Shown here: in pieces, positions 35,428-44,394 of the stretch | Numbering within the stretch: position 1 is the first letter of the stretch | How the letters are laid out: each line of letters opens with the position of its first letter | Assembly (NCBI GenBank): GCA_965235975.1 | Contig: CBDDZZ010000002.1 | Coordinates: 124,001-188,000 of the forward strand | Reading direction: 5' to 3' | DNA: 64,000 nt | DNA from: Fontibacterium oligotrophicum | Lineage (GTDB): Bacteria > Pseudomonadota > Alphaproteobacteria > Pelagibacterales > Pelagibacteraceae | Position numbers and translations under genes: made by a program | Notes under the pieces: model-generated | What the model was told of the DNA's origin: nothing | The model's input: the letters and a program-made list of their open reading frames with translations, nothing else | Database searches by the model: none

Positions 35428-37248
35428 TTATGATTTTTGAGCTCTTTTTCGTTCGTGCTCAAGTAAGAATTTTTTTCTTATTCGAATTGATTTTGGTGTC
35501 ACTTCAACAAGTTCATCATCATTAATAAACTGCAGAGAATATTCTAAAGTTGTTTTAATAGGAGGCACAATAACTAATGCTTCATCAGCAGTAACAGATC
35601 TTACGTTTGATACTTTTTTTCCAATTAATGGATTAACCACTAAGTCATTGTCTCTATTATGTATTCCAATAACCTGACCCCCATAAACTTCATCGCCATG
35701 GGATATAAAAAAACGGCCACGATCTTGAAGATGAAATATTGCATAAGTCACAGCTTTGCCTTGATCTTTTGAAATTAGAACTCCGTTATTTCTTTCACCT
35801 AATGCCTGATTAATTTTTGGACCATAATGATCGAAGGAGTGGTACATTAGACCTGTTCCTGAAGTAGTTGATAAAAAGTCAGAACGAAAACCAATTAATC
35901 CTCTTGTTGGAATAATATAATCTAGTCTAACTCTACCCCTGCTATCAGAGACCATATTTTTTAAATCTCCTTTTCTTTCACCAAGTTTTTCCATGATCTT
36001 ACCTTGATGCTGTTCTTCAATATCAATAGTTAAAGCTTCAAATGGTTCCTGATCTTGCCCATCAACTTTTTTAATAATCACCTCGGGTCTAGAAATTGCA
36101 AGTTCATAGCCCTCTCTTCTCATATTCTCTATTAAAATTGATAAATGAAGTTCCCCTCGTCCAGACACTCTATATTTATCTGGACTTTCAGTTTCTGAAA
36201 CTCGTAGCGCAACATTATGAATAAGTTCTTTATCTAATCTATCTTTAATATTTCTTGTTGTTACATACTTACCTTCTTTGCCTGCAAAGGGAGATGTATT
36301 GACTTGGAAAGTCATGCTAATTGTTGGCTCATCAACAACAAGTGGTGGCAATGCCTCAACTTGCTTTGGATCGCAAACTGTATCTGAAATTTTAACCCCA
36401 TCAATACCAGAGAACATTATTATTTCTCCAGCAGATGCTTCTTGTTTTTCAACCCTTGCTAAACCTAGAAATCCCAAAATTTGTAAAATTTTTCCATTTT
36501 TTATTTTTCCCTCTTTATTAATAATTGAAACATTGTCATTCAATTTAACAGTTCCTCTTTGAATTCTACCAACTCCAATAACACCTACATAACTTGAATA
36601 ATCCAAAGCACTAACTTGCATTCTAAAAGGTCCATCAAGATCAACTTTTGGATGTGGAACGTTATCAACAATACATTGAAATAAAACGCTCATATTGTGA
36701 TCAGCCTTTTTTGGCTCTTTTGCTGCCCAACCTTGAATTGCTGATGTATAAACAATTGGAAAATCTAATTGCTCTGAGCTAGCTCCTAATTTATCAAATA
36801 AATCAAAAGTTTGATCTAATGCCCAATCGGGTCTTGCTCCATCCCTGTCTACTTTATTAATTACTACAATAGGACGAAGTCCAAGTTTTAAAGCTTTAGA
36901 TGTTACAAATCTGGTTTGTGGCATCGGTCCATCCACCGCATCAACAAGTAACAAAACTGAATCCACCATAGAAAGGCCCCGTTCTACTTCACCACCAAAA
37001 TCAGCGTGACCAGGCGTATCAATGATATTTATTTGATAACCATTCCAAGTTAAGGACGTATTTTTTGCAAGAATTGTAATACCTCTTTCTTTTTCAATTT
37101 CATTAGAATCCATCACGCGCTCTTGTGACATTTCAGAAGCTTTCAAGGTTCCTGAGTCTCTTAATAATTTATCTAAAAGAGTTGTTTTGCCGTGATCGAC
37201 GTGCGCAATAATTGCGATGTTGCGGATTTTTTTTATATCTGTCGCCAT
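35428..37248 (-). CDS. typA: Translational GTPase TypA/BipA
   Basis: Ribosome-associated GTPase aiding 50S assembly and stress growth. The 606-residue length is normal. GTPase motifs are visible: AHVDHGKTTLLDKLL (residues 15-29), RGITI, DTPGHADF and NKVDR. Elongation-factor-like domains II, III and V and the TypA-specific C-terminal domain (ITADEALVIVPP region near the end) follow. A weak promoter-like pair lies in the 54-bp gap upstream. Confidence 0.97.
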   Translation of the reverse strand: MATDIKKIRNIAIIAHVDHGKTTLLDKLLRDSGTLKASEMSQERVMDSNEIEKERGITILAKNTSLTWNGYQINIIDTPGHADFGGEVERGLSMVDSVLLLVDAVDGPMPQTRFVTSKALKLGLRPIVVINKVDRDGARPDWALDQTFDLFDKLGASSEQLDFPIVYTSAIQGWAAKEPKKADHNMSVLFQCIVDNVPHPKVDLDGPFRMQVSALDYSSYVGVIGVGRIQRGTVKLNDNVSIINKEGKIKNGKILQILGFLGLARVEKQEASAGEIIMFSGIDGVKISDTVCDPKQVEALPPLVVDEPTISMTFQVNTSPFAGKEGKYVTTRNIKDRLDKELIHNVALRVSETESPDKYRVSGRGELHLSILIENMRREGYELAISRPEVIIKKVDGQDQEPFEALTIDIEEQHQGKIMEKLGERKGDLKNMVSDSRGRVRLDYIIPTRGLIGFRSDFLSTTSGTGLMYHSFDHYGPKINQALGERNNGVLISKDQGKAVTYAIFHLQDRGRFFISHGDEVYGGQVIGIHNRDNDLVVNPLIGKKVSNVRSVTADEALVIVPPIKTTLEYSLQFINDDELVEVTPKSIRIRKKFLLEHERKRAQKS

Positions 37249-37271
37249 GAAGAGTGACTATCTAAACTAGA

Positions 37272-37298
37272 ATTGTATTTATTCAACTAAAATGTCGA
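37272..37298 (-). promoter_or_regulatory. Possible promoter of typA
   Basis: On the minus strand TCGACA (37293-37298) and TACAAT (37272-37277) are each one mismatch from consensus and are separated by 15 nt, ahead of the typA ATG at 37248. The spacer is short, so this is tentative. Confidence 0.3.
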
Positions 37299-37302
37299 GA
37301 TT

Positions 37303-37599
37303 TTAATCATCATCAGAAAAGTAAATTCTTTGTTTTAGTTGTTTTCTGGAGTTCTCAAATTTTTTTCTATGTTTAATACTTTGATTATGTGTCCTCTTTC
37401 TCCACAATCTAAATGAGCTCTCACTCAAATTTCTTCTCATTATTTTAATAACTTCTGATTCAGAGCGGCCAGTTGTTTCTTTTATATCTTCAAAGGTAAT
37501 TCGATCAGCCCAAGCAGCCCAAATAATCCAAGAAATTGAATTTTTATCTTCTGGTTCAGGATTTGCAGATCGCGTGATAGGTCGAAGACCTTTTTTCAT
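37303..37599 (-). CDS. DUF2805 (TIGR03643-type) conserved protein
   Basis: A 98-residue basic protein with the pattern WIIWAAWADRITFEDIKETTGRSESEVIKIMRRNL. This resembles a small helix-turn-helix and is characteristic of the TIGR03643/DUF2805 family. Function is unknown. It starts 1 bp after the peroxiredoxin gene and ends the gatC-to-peroxiredoxin run. An RNA- or DNA-binding role is only a guess from charge and helix pattern. Confidence 0.8.
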   Translation of the reverse strand: MKKGLRPITRSANPEPEDKNSISWIIWAAWADRITFEDIKETTGRSESEVIKIMRRNLSESSFRLWRKRTHNQSIKHRKKFENSRKQLKQRIYFSDDD

Positions 37600-38079
37600 T
37601 TATTTATGGGATTTTAAAAAACTAATCATAGTATTTGAATCACTTACATCAAATTTACCATCTTCATCGACAAACATTTTTTCAATAACTTTATTTTTAA
37701 CATAAATTGAATATCTTTTAGAACGCTGCCCCATACCCGATGCTGATCGATCTGTAAGCATTCCCATGGCTTTGGTAAATTCTAAATTAGCATCTGGTAA
37801 CATTTTAACTTTTTTAAGATCTAAATTTTTTGCCCAGGCTTTCATTACAAATGGATCATTAGCACTTAAACAATAAATTTCATCTACACCTAATTTTTTC
37901 AGTTCATCATAATTTAATTCATAACCTGGTAGATGATAATCATTGCAAGTTGGTGTGAAAGCCCCAGGAAGAGCGAATAGGACAATATTCTTACCTTTAA
38001 AAACATCATCTGAAGTTATTGTAAGAAACTCTTTTTCAGGTCGAATTACAAATTTAACGTTTGGTACTTGTTTAATCAT
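37600..38079 (-). CDS. Peroxiredoxin, Prx5 type
   Basis: Thiol peroxidase of the AhpC/TSA superfamily, 159 residues. The peroxidatic cysteine is in PGAFTPTCNDYHLPGY (about Cys45), with a further cysteine in IYCLSANDPFVM. The reductant is probably thioredoxin or glutaredoxin. It overlaps the trhO gene by 4 bp. This is cytoplasmic defence against peroxide; no catalase is seen in the window. Confidence 0.92.
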   Translation of the reverse strand: MIKQVPNVKFVIRPEKEFLTITSDDVFKGKNIVLFALPGAFTPTCNDYHLPGYELNYDELKKLGVDEIYCLSANDPFVMKAWAKNLDLKKVKMLPDANLEFTKAMGMLTDRSASGMGQRSKRYSIYVKNKVIEKMFVDEDGKFDVSDSNTMISFLKSHK

Positions 38080-38984
38080 ACTGATGCTCTATGCAATAAA
38101 TTTGTTTTTAATTTACCATTTAACTTTTGTGAAGCTCTCATTCTAAATCTATACTTTTGCTTTTCTGTTAATTTATCAAAACACTTTGGGCAGCTTACAT
38201 CTTTTTCATATTTAGGTGATTGAATATCTTTTTTGCTTATTGGCGTTCTACAACCAGCGCACATAAGATAATTTCCTATCTTTGAATTATTAACTACAGT
38301 AATTCTTTCATCAAAAACGAAGCATTCCCCATTCCATAAAGATTTTTTAGAAGGAATTTTATTTAGATAATTTAAAATTCCACCTTTAAGTTGGTAAACA
38401 TTTTTAAACCCTCTTTTAAATAAATAACTTGCTGCTTTTTCGCAACGAATTCCACCTGTGCAAAACATTGCAATTTTTTTATCTTTATCACTTGAAAGTT
38501 TTTCAAAATATTCAGGAAATTTTCTAAAATCGTTAATTTTTGGATTGATTGCTTTTTCAAAAGTACCTATTTCAATTTCAAAGGATTTTCTTACATCAAC
38601 AACAGTTACATCATTTGACAATATTAATTTATTCCAATCTTCGGGTTCAACCCTATTCTGAAATTTATATTTATTATCGTTAAATAATTCATTTAATGGG
38701 ACTACTTCTTTTTTTATTTTAATTTTTGCTTTTTTAAATGGGATAAAATCTACATCACATTCATTTATATTATCGAACTCATCAAATAAAAATTTCTTTT
38801 TTAAAAAATTACTTAATAATTCAATATTTGATTGTTTACCCGCAATACTGCCATTAATTCCCTCTAAAGAAAAAATAATACTACCTTTTAATTTATTATC
38901 GATAAGAAATTTTTTAAAAATTAATTTATTATCTATAGGATTTAAAATTTTAACAAATTTATAAAAACTAATTAACTTTAACAT
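38076..38984 (-). CDS. trhO: tRNA uridine(34) hydroxylase TrhO (YceA rhodanese family)
   Basis: Oxygen-dependent hydroxylation of wobble uridine in tRNA, first step towards 5-methoxyuridine/cmo5U. The 302-residue protein has an N-terminal ferredoxin-like domain and a rhodanese domain with active-site cysteine in FCTGGIRCEKAASYL. It ends in the family's cysteine-rich tail (CAGCRTPISKKD and SCPKCFDKL). It lies just after the disrupted O-methyltransferase; no cmoB-like methyltransferase is nearby. Confidence 0.92.
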   Translation of the reverse strand: MLKLISFYKFVKILNPIDNKLIFKKFLIDNKLKGSIIFSLEGINGSIAGKQSNIELLSNFLKKKFLFDEFDNINECDVDFIPFKKAKIKIKKEVVPLNELFNDNKYKFQNRVEPEDWNKLILSNDVTVVDVRKSFEIEIGTFEKAINPKINDFRKFPEYFEKLSSDKDKKIAMFCTGGIRCEKAASYLFKRGFKNVYQLKGGILNYLNKIPSKKSLWNGECFVFDERITVVNNSKIGNYLMCAGCRTPISKKDIQSPKYEKDVSCPKCFDKLTEKQKYRFRMRASQKLNGKLKTNLLHRASV

Positions 38985-38985
38985 T

Positions 38986-39649
38986 TTATAATTTTCTACA
39001 AATAGTCATACCATCTGCAATAGGTAATATCATACTCTCGGTGCCCTTAAAATCTCTTAACGAAGCTATTAAATTCTCTAATAGAATTTGTCTGATCGTC
39101 ACGTGATATTTGGATCAATACACTCTTCCCTTTCCAAAGGGTATTATCAATAATAATAATTCCGTCTTTTTCTAAAAGCTCAAGTGATTTTAAAAAATAG
39201 TTTTTGTAATTTTTTTTATCGGCATCAATAAAAATTAAATCAAACATTTTATCCTGATTAATAAATTCCTCCATCGTCTCTAGCGCTGGAGCTAAAATGA
39301 AATCAATTTTTTTTCCAACACTATGTTTGCTCCAATATTTTTTTGCAACATCGGTGTTTACTTTATCGATATCTAAGCTAACAATTGATCCGTTCTCGGG
39401 AAGTGCCAAGGCCATGGTCAAAGCGCTGTAACCTGTAAAAGTTCCAATCTCTAAACAATTTTGAATATTTGAACTTTTGATAATAAATTGGAGTAAAGCT
39501 CCTTGGTCTGGACTAATTTGCATTATTGCAGAATTGCCAAGATTTTTTTCTGTATATTCTCTAATTTCTTTTTGCAGAGGATGTTCATTAACACCGAAAG
39601 AAAAAAGATACTTTTCTAGTTCAGGAGAATTTTCGGCGAACTTAAACAC
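38986..39649 (-). pseudogene. SAM-dependent O-methyltransferase (catechol/caffeoyl-CoA type), frame-disrupted near the 3' end
   Basis: The reading frame from 39649 gives 199 family-like residues: CLEIGTFTGYSALTMALA for SAM, the metal site FIDADKKNY, IIIDNTLWKGK. It then stops after FVKRF at a TAA (39047-39049). One base over, the family C-terminus continues at once as KGTESMILPIADGMTICRKL to a TAA at 38986-38988. Joining the two restores about 220 residues, the normal length. The junction is a run of four T (TTT-TAA-G). It may be a real mutation, an assembly error or programmed +1 slippage. The gene follows gatB by 1 bp. Substrate unknown. Confidence 0.85.
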
Positions 39650-39650
39650 T

Positions 39651-41129
39651 TTATGAAAGTTTTTTCTTTAAAATATCATTAACTAAGGCAGGATTTGCTT
39701 TGCCCTTAGACTCTTTAATTACGGATCCAACAAAAAATCCAAATAGTTTATCTTTGCCAGATTTATATTCTGCCACTTTATCAGAGTTATCTTTTAATAC
39801 TTTTTCAATAATTTTTTCTAATTCGCCAACATTGCTTTCTTGAACAAGTCCCTTCTCTTCAACAATAACTTTTGGATCTCTATGATCATTAACCATTAAT
39901 TCGAAAACATCTTTGGCAATTCTTCCAGAAATCGTATTGTTTTTTATTAATTGGATCAATTTTGATAAATTTTTAGATGAAATTGGAGTTTCTTTTATGG
40001 ATTTTCCAATTTTATTTAAAGCAGCAAACAAATCACCAATTACCCAATTAATTGCAAGTTTGACATCAGAATTTTTTGCAACATCTTCGAAATAATCAGA
40101 AGTATCTTTGTCCGATATTAAAACACTAGCCTCATAGTTTGAAAGCTTATAATCCTTAATTAATCGTTCTTTTTTATCATCTGGCAACTCTGGTAATTTT
40201 TTCTTAATTTCATCAACAAAAGATTGATCAAATTTTAGTGGTGGAAGATCTGGATCTGGAAAATATCTATAATCATGCGCATCTTCTTTACTGCGCATTT
40301 GTCGTGTTTCATTTTTTTTTGTATCAAACAATCTTGTTTCTTGATCAATTTTTTTACCCTCTTCCAGTAATTCTACCTGTCTTTTGGCTTCATATTGAAT
40401 AGCTTGTTGCATAAACTTTATTGAATTCACATTTTTAATTTCACAACGTGTGCCAAAATCTTTGCTGCCTATTTTTCTAACAGATACATTCACATCTGCT
40501 CTAAGTGAACCCTCTTCCATATTTCCATCACAAGTACCTAAATAACGCATAATAGATCTTAATTTTTTAATATATTCAGCAACCTCTTCTGGTGATCTTA
40601 AATCTGGCTTACTTACAATTTCCATTAACGCAACGCCTGATCTATTTAAATCAATAAAAGTCTTTATTGGATCTTGATCATGCAAACTTTTTCCAGCATC
40701 TTGCTCTAAATGGAGTCTTTCAATTCCAATTTTTTTAGTCCCATAAGGCATATCAAGAATTACTTCTCCTTCACCAACAATTGGATGTTTGAATTGAGAA
40801 ATTTGATAACCTTGAGGTAAGTCTGCATAAAAATAATTTTTTCTATCAAATACTGAAAGTAAATTGATTTTAGCTTTTAATCCAAGTCCTGTTCTTACTG
40901 CTTGTTCAACACAAAATTTATTTATTACAGGTAACATTCCTGGCATAGCTGCATCAATTAAGCTTACTTGTGAATTTGGTTCTGAGCCAAATTGAGTTGA
41001 TGAAGATGAGAATAATTTCGCATTAGAACTTACTTGTGCATGAACCTCAAGTCCAATTACAACTTCCCATTTTCCCGTTTCTCCAGAAATATAATAATTA
41101 AATTCTTTATCGCTCATTACATCCACCAA
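39651..41129 (-). CDS. gatB: Aspartyl/glutamyl-tRNA amidotransferase subunit B
   Basis: Subunit that phosphorylates and amidates misacylated Glu-tRNA(Gln) or Asp-tRNA(Asn). The 492-residue protein has EVVIGLEVHAQVSSNAKLFSSS, the signature FDRKNYFYADLPQGYQISQ, and the DYRYFPDPDLPP loop. A helical GatB/YqeY tail (about 345-490) follows. It overlaps gatA by 13 bp. The complete gatCAB set implies indirect Gln (and/or Asn) tRNA charging. Confidence 0.97.
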   Translation of the reverse strand: MVDVMSDKEFNYYISGETGKWEVVIGLEVHAQVSSNAKLFSSSSTQFGSEPNSQVSLIDAAMPGMLPVINKFCVEQAVRTGLGLKAKINLLSVFDRKNYFYADLPQGYQISQFKHPIVGEGEVILDMPYGTKKIGIERLHLEQDAGKSLHDQDPIKTFIDLNRSGVALMEIVSKPDLRSPEEVAEYIKKLRSIMRYLGTCDGNMEEGSLRADVNVSVRKIGSKDFGTRCEIKNVNSIKFMQQAIQYEAKRQVELLEEGKKIDQETRLFDTKKNETRQMRSKEDAHDYRYFPDPDLPPLKFDQSFVDEIKKKLPELPDDKKERLIKDYKLSNYEASVLISDKDTSDYFEDVAKNSDVKLAINWVIGDLFAALNKIGKSIKETPISSKNLSKLIQLIKNNTISGRIAKDVFELMVNDHRDPKVIVEEKGLVQESNVGELEKIIEKVLKDNSDKVAEYKSGKDKLFGFFVGSVIKESKGKANPALVNDILKKKLS

Positions 41130-42580
41130 TCTTTTACTTGTGATTTAAAATTAACTTGCTGTTCTATAGAATAAGCGGTGTTCAATAATGTTTGTTCATC
41201 AAAAGATTTTCCAAATAATTGTAATGCCAAAGGTAGTCCGTCCTTATTATATTTTATTGGTAATGATATTGCAGGAAGACCTGCTAAGTTTGCAGTTACC
41301 GTAAATATATCATTTAAATACATTGCAATTGGATCGTCTGTATTTTTTCCAAATTTAAAAGCTGGCGTTGGTGTTGTTGGTGTTAAAATTACATCTACAT
41401 CTTTATAAGCATTATCAAAATCCATTTTGATTAAATTTCTAACCTTTTGCGCTTTTAAATAGTAAGCATCATAATAACCTGATGATAAAACATATGTGCC
41501 AATCATAATTCTTCTTTTAACTTCTGTTCCAAAACCTTTCGATCTAGTATTTTCATACATCTCAGTTAAATCTTTTCCCTCTGCTCTAAATCCATATCTC
41601 ACACCATCATATCTTGCTAAATTTGATGAAGCTTCAGCTGGTGCAATAATATAATAGGTAGGTAGAGCATATTTTGTATGTGGTAATGAAATATCTTTAA
41701 TAATTGCACCATTATCTTTTAAAATTTTAATTCCCTCTTGCCATAAATCATCCACTTCCTTTGGCATATTATCAACACGGTATTCTTTAGGAACACCAAC
41801 CTTTAACCCTTTAACATTATTTTTAATTGAATTTAGAAATGCACTCTTGGGTTTTTTTGCTGATGTTGAATCTTTTTCATCATAACCTGAAATAACATCA
41901 AGCATTAAGGCAGCATCTTTTACATCTTTTGTCATCGGCCCTGCTTGATCTAAGGAAGATGCAAAAGCAACTATTCCCCACCTAGAACAACGACCATAAG
42001 TAGGCTTTAAACCGACAATGCCTGTGAATGCGGCTGGTTGACGAATACTTCCACCAGTATCTGTTCCAACGGTGGCACTTGTCAAATCAGCGGCAGTTGC
42101 ACTGGCACAACCTCCTGAAGACCCTCCTGGAACAAGATTTTCATTATTTAAACGATATGGATTTAAAACATTTCCAAAATTACTAGTCTCATTCGATGAG
42201 CCCATTGCAAATTCATCCGAGTTTAATTTTCCAATTAAAATTGCATCTTCATTCCAAAGTTTTTCTGTAACAGTCGATTCATAAGTTGGAATAAAGTTTG
42301 ATAAAATTTTACTTGAAGCGGTTGTTTTTAAATTTTTTGTACAAAATAAGTCTTTAACAGCAATAGGGGCTCCAACTAAAGCTTTGTCAAATTTTTTATT
42401 AGTATCTATTTTTTTTGCTTTAGTAAGAGCGTTTTCTAAATCCTTAGTATTAAAACAGTTTAATTTATCTGATTTTTCTATTCTTTTAACATAAGCGCCA
42501 ACTAACTCTGTAGCGCTACATTTTTTTTCTTTAACGTGCTTTATACATTCAACTAAAGTTAATTTTGTAAGATCGGTCAT
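41117..42580 (-). CDS. gatA: Aspartyl/glutamyl-tRNA amidotransferase subunit A
   Basis: Glutaminase subunit of GatCAB that supplies ammonia. The 487-residue amidase-signature protein shows the catalytic triad regions: the lysine in PIAVKDLFC, the cis-serine in PGGSSGGCASATAAD and the nucleophile region GTDTGGSIRQPAAF. It follows gatC by 2 bp and overlaps gatB. Length and motifs are normal. Confidence 0.97.
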   Translation of the reverse strand: MTDLTKLTLVECIKHVKEKKCSATELVGAYVKRIEKSDKLNCFNTKDLENALTKAKKIDTNKKFDKALVGAPIAVKDLFCTKNLKTTASSKILSNFIPTYESTVTEKLWNEDAILIGKLNSDEFAMGSSNETSNFGNVLNPYRLNNENLVPGGSSGGCASATAADLTSATVGTDTGGSIRQPAAFTGIVGLKPTYGRCSRWGIVAFASSLDQAGPMTKDVKDAALMLDVISGYDEKDSTSAKKPKSAFLNSIKNNVKGLKVGVPKEYRVDNMPKEVDDLWQEGIKILKDNGAIIKDISLPHTKYALPTYYIIAPAEASSNLARYDGVRYGFRAEGKDLTEMYENTRSKGFGTEVKRRIMIGTYVLSSGYYDAYYLKAQKVRNLIKMDFDNAYKDVDVILTPTTPTPAFKFGKNTDDPIAMYLNDIFTVTANLAGLPAISLPIKYNKDGLPLALQLFGKSFDEQTLLNTAYSIEQQVNFKSQVKDWWM

Positions 42581-42582
42581 AT

Positions 42583-42870
42583 CTATTCGATAACCTTTGG
42601 AACAATATAATAATTAGAATTTTTTTCAGGCGCGTTTGTTAAAATTTCATCTTTTTCGTTAATTTTTTTAATCTCATCCTTACTCATAGTAAGCGGTTGA
42701 TCAGAGACTGAAGCTATAGGAAGAATTTTATCAGTATTAAGTTCTTTTAACTGTTCAACAAATTTTAAAATAGAATTTAAATCTTTTTCAAGTCTATCAG
42801 TTTCCTCTTTGGTCACTGATATCCTTGCTAGCTTTGATATTTTCTTAATAGTATCTTTGTTAATTGACAT
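42583..42870 (-). CDS. gatC: Aspartyl/glutamyl-tRNA amidotransferase subunit C
   Basis: Small linker subunit of GatCAB, 95 residues. The family pattern is clear: IKKISKLARISVTKEETDRLEKDLNSILKFVEQL, followed by a PIASVSDQPLTMSKDE stretch. It is the first gene of the gatC-gatA-gatB-methyltransferase-trhO-peroxiredoxin-DUF2805 run, divergent from ruvX over 37 bp. Confidence 0.94.
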   Translation of the reverse strand: MSINKDTIKKISKLARISVTKEETDRLEKDLNSILKFVEQLKELNTDKILPIASVSDQPLTMSKDEIKKINEKDEILTNAPEKNSNYYIVPKVIE

Positions 42871-42907
42871 TAGACTTAATGGTAAATCCAGCTAAATTAA
42901 CATTTTA

Positions 42908-43387
42908 ATGAAAACTTACAACCTATTAGAGAACGATAAATTTGCAGAAACTATAAATAAACAATCTAGATTAATTGGAATTGATCACGGGAAAAAAAAT
43001 ATAGGTATCTCTATTTGCGATGAAAATCATAATATAGCAACTCCTTTAACTACAATTGAATTTACACAACTAAAATTTTTTATAATTGAAATAAGAAATA
43101 TAATAAAAGAAAATAATGTTCAGGGTATTGTAGTTGGCAACCCTATAAATATGGATGGCTCACTTGGTCCAAGGGCTCAGTCAGCTAAAGATTTTTCTAA
43201 AAGTTTAACTGAACAACTTTCTATTCCAGTAACACTCTGGGATGAAAGACTCTCAAGCGAAGGAGCTTATAAAGGTATGTCAGAATTATCTATTAATGTA
43301 ACAAAGAAGCAGAAAAAACTAGATGAAAATTCTGCTGCTTTTATTTTGCAAGGTTTTATTGATTATTATAGATATCAAACAAAATAA
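42908..43387 (+). CDS. ruvX: Putative pre-16S rRNA nuclease / Holliday junction resolvase-like YqgF
   Basis: RNase H-fold protein implicated in 16S rRNA 5' processing. The 159-residue sequence has the metal-binding start LIGIDHGKKNIGISICDE, then IVVGNPINMDGSLGPRAQ, and DERLSSEGA with the later catalytic acids. It opens the plus-strand run ruvX-pyrB-pyrC-plsY-topA. Confidence 0.92.
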   Translation: MKTYNLLENDKFAETINKQSRLIGIDHGKKNIGISICDENHNIATPLTTIEFTQLKFFIIEIRNIIKENNVQGIVVGNPINMDGSLGPRAQSAKDFSKSLTEQLSIPVTLWDERLSSEGAYKGMSELSINVTKKQKKLDENSAAFILQGFIDYYRYQTK

Positions 43388-43403
43388 GTGTTTTAGATTT
43401 AAT

Positions 43404-43428
43404 GCTTGCAAGCTTTATGGTTTGCAAG
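43404..43428 (+). promoter_or_regulatory. Repeated TTGCAAG box upstream of pyrB
   Basis: TTGCAAG occurs at 43406-43412, inside the perfect palindrome GCTTGCAAGC at 43404-43413, and again at 43422-43428, 16 bases apart in the 57-bp gap before pyrB. The spacing suggests a protein-binding site on successive helical turns. No known pyrimidine regulator motif is recognised. Confidence 0.25.
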
Positions 43429-43444
43429 TATAGAGTTGCTTTTA

Positions 43445-44394
43445 ATGGCTATACAAAAAGAAGCTGTTAAATTCAGACACAAACACCTCTTAGGCATACA
43501 ATCCCTATCCATTCCTGAAGTTAATTTTATTCTTGATGAGTCAATGCAATTTGTTGACTTTAACAAAAGAGAACAAAAAAAATTAAATATTTTAACTGGC
43601 AAAACTCAAATTAATTTATTTTTTGAATCCTCTACTAGAACTTTAAGCTCATTCGAACTTGCTGGAAAAAGATTAGGAGCTGATGTGATGAATATGAATG
43701 TTTCAAATTCAGCAATCAAAAAAGGTGAAACTTTAATTGATACAGCGATGACCCTGAATGCCATGCATCCTGATGTTTTAATTATAAGACATCAAGATTC
43801 TGGAGCTGCAAATCTTTTAGCGCAAAAAGTAAATTGTTCAGTCATTAATGCGGGTGATGGCTGGAGAGAACATCCAACTCAGGCATTACTTGATGCGCTT
43901 ACGATCAGAATTAAAAAAGGGAGAATTGATGGTTTAAGGATTTCAATTTGTGGCGACATAATGCACTCAAGAGTTGCACGATCAAATATTTACTTACTTA
44001 ATATGTTAGGAGCTGAAGTTAGGGTGATAGCTCCTCCAACTTTAATGCCAAAAAATATTGAAAGCCTTGGGGTAAAAGCATTCACTGATATGAATAAAGG
44101 CCTTGAGGGATCTGACATCGTTATGATGCTGACGACTTACAAACCGAACGTATGCAAGGATCCTATGTTCCATCAACTAGAGAATATTATGAATTTTACG
44201 GTCTAGATTATAAAAAAATTACTAAAGCTCATCCAAATGCACTGATTATGCATCCAGGTCCCATGAATAGAGGCGTTGAAATTGACACGACTTTAGCAGA
44301 TGACATCAACCGCAGCATTATCAAAGAGCAGGTTGAAATGGGAGTTGCAGTTAGAATGGCTTGTTTAAAAATTATCTGTGGAAATAAAAAATGA
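43445..44394 (+). pseudogene. pyrB: Aspartate carbamoyltransferase catalytic chain, frame-disrupted
   Basis: ATCase makes carbamoyl-aspartate in pyrimidine synthesis. From ATG 43445 the carbamoyl-phosphate site is intact (FFESSTRTLSSFELAGKRLGAD, RHQDSGAA, HPTQALLDA). After DIVMML the frame goes astray and ends at 44206. The family sequence resumes in another frame as LQTERMQGSYVPSTREYYEF from 44137 and runs to 44394. Five bases (44132-44136) stand where family alignment expects one arginine codon, so the net change is +2 (or -1). Repaired length would be about 315 residues, normal. The break hits the substrate-binding RLQ loop. The 3' part still overlaps pyrC as ATGA. Confidence 0.88.

Noticed and set aside
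43406..43444. TTG start for pyrB giving 13 more residues
   Set aside because: The ATG at 43445 gives the expected family N-terminus, and the upstream segment contains the repeated TTGCAAG boxes.
44123..44206. Programmed frameshifting in pyrB
   Set aside because: No slippery run or stop codon sits at the break, and the original frame continues for about 25 codons, unlike known recoding sites.
44152..44394. Independent 80-residue gene starting at 44152
   Set aside because: It is the C-terminal part of PyrB in a shifted frame, not a separate gene.
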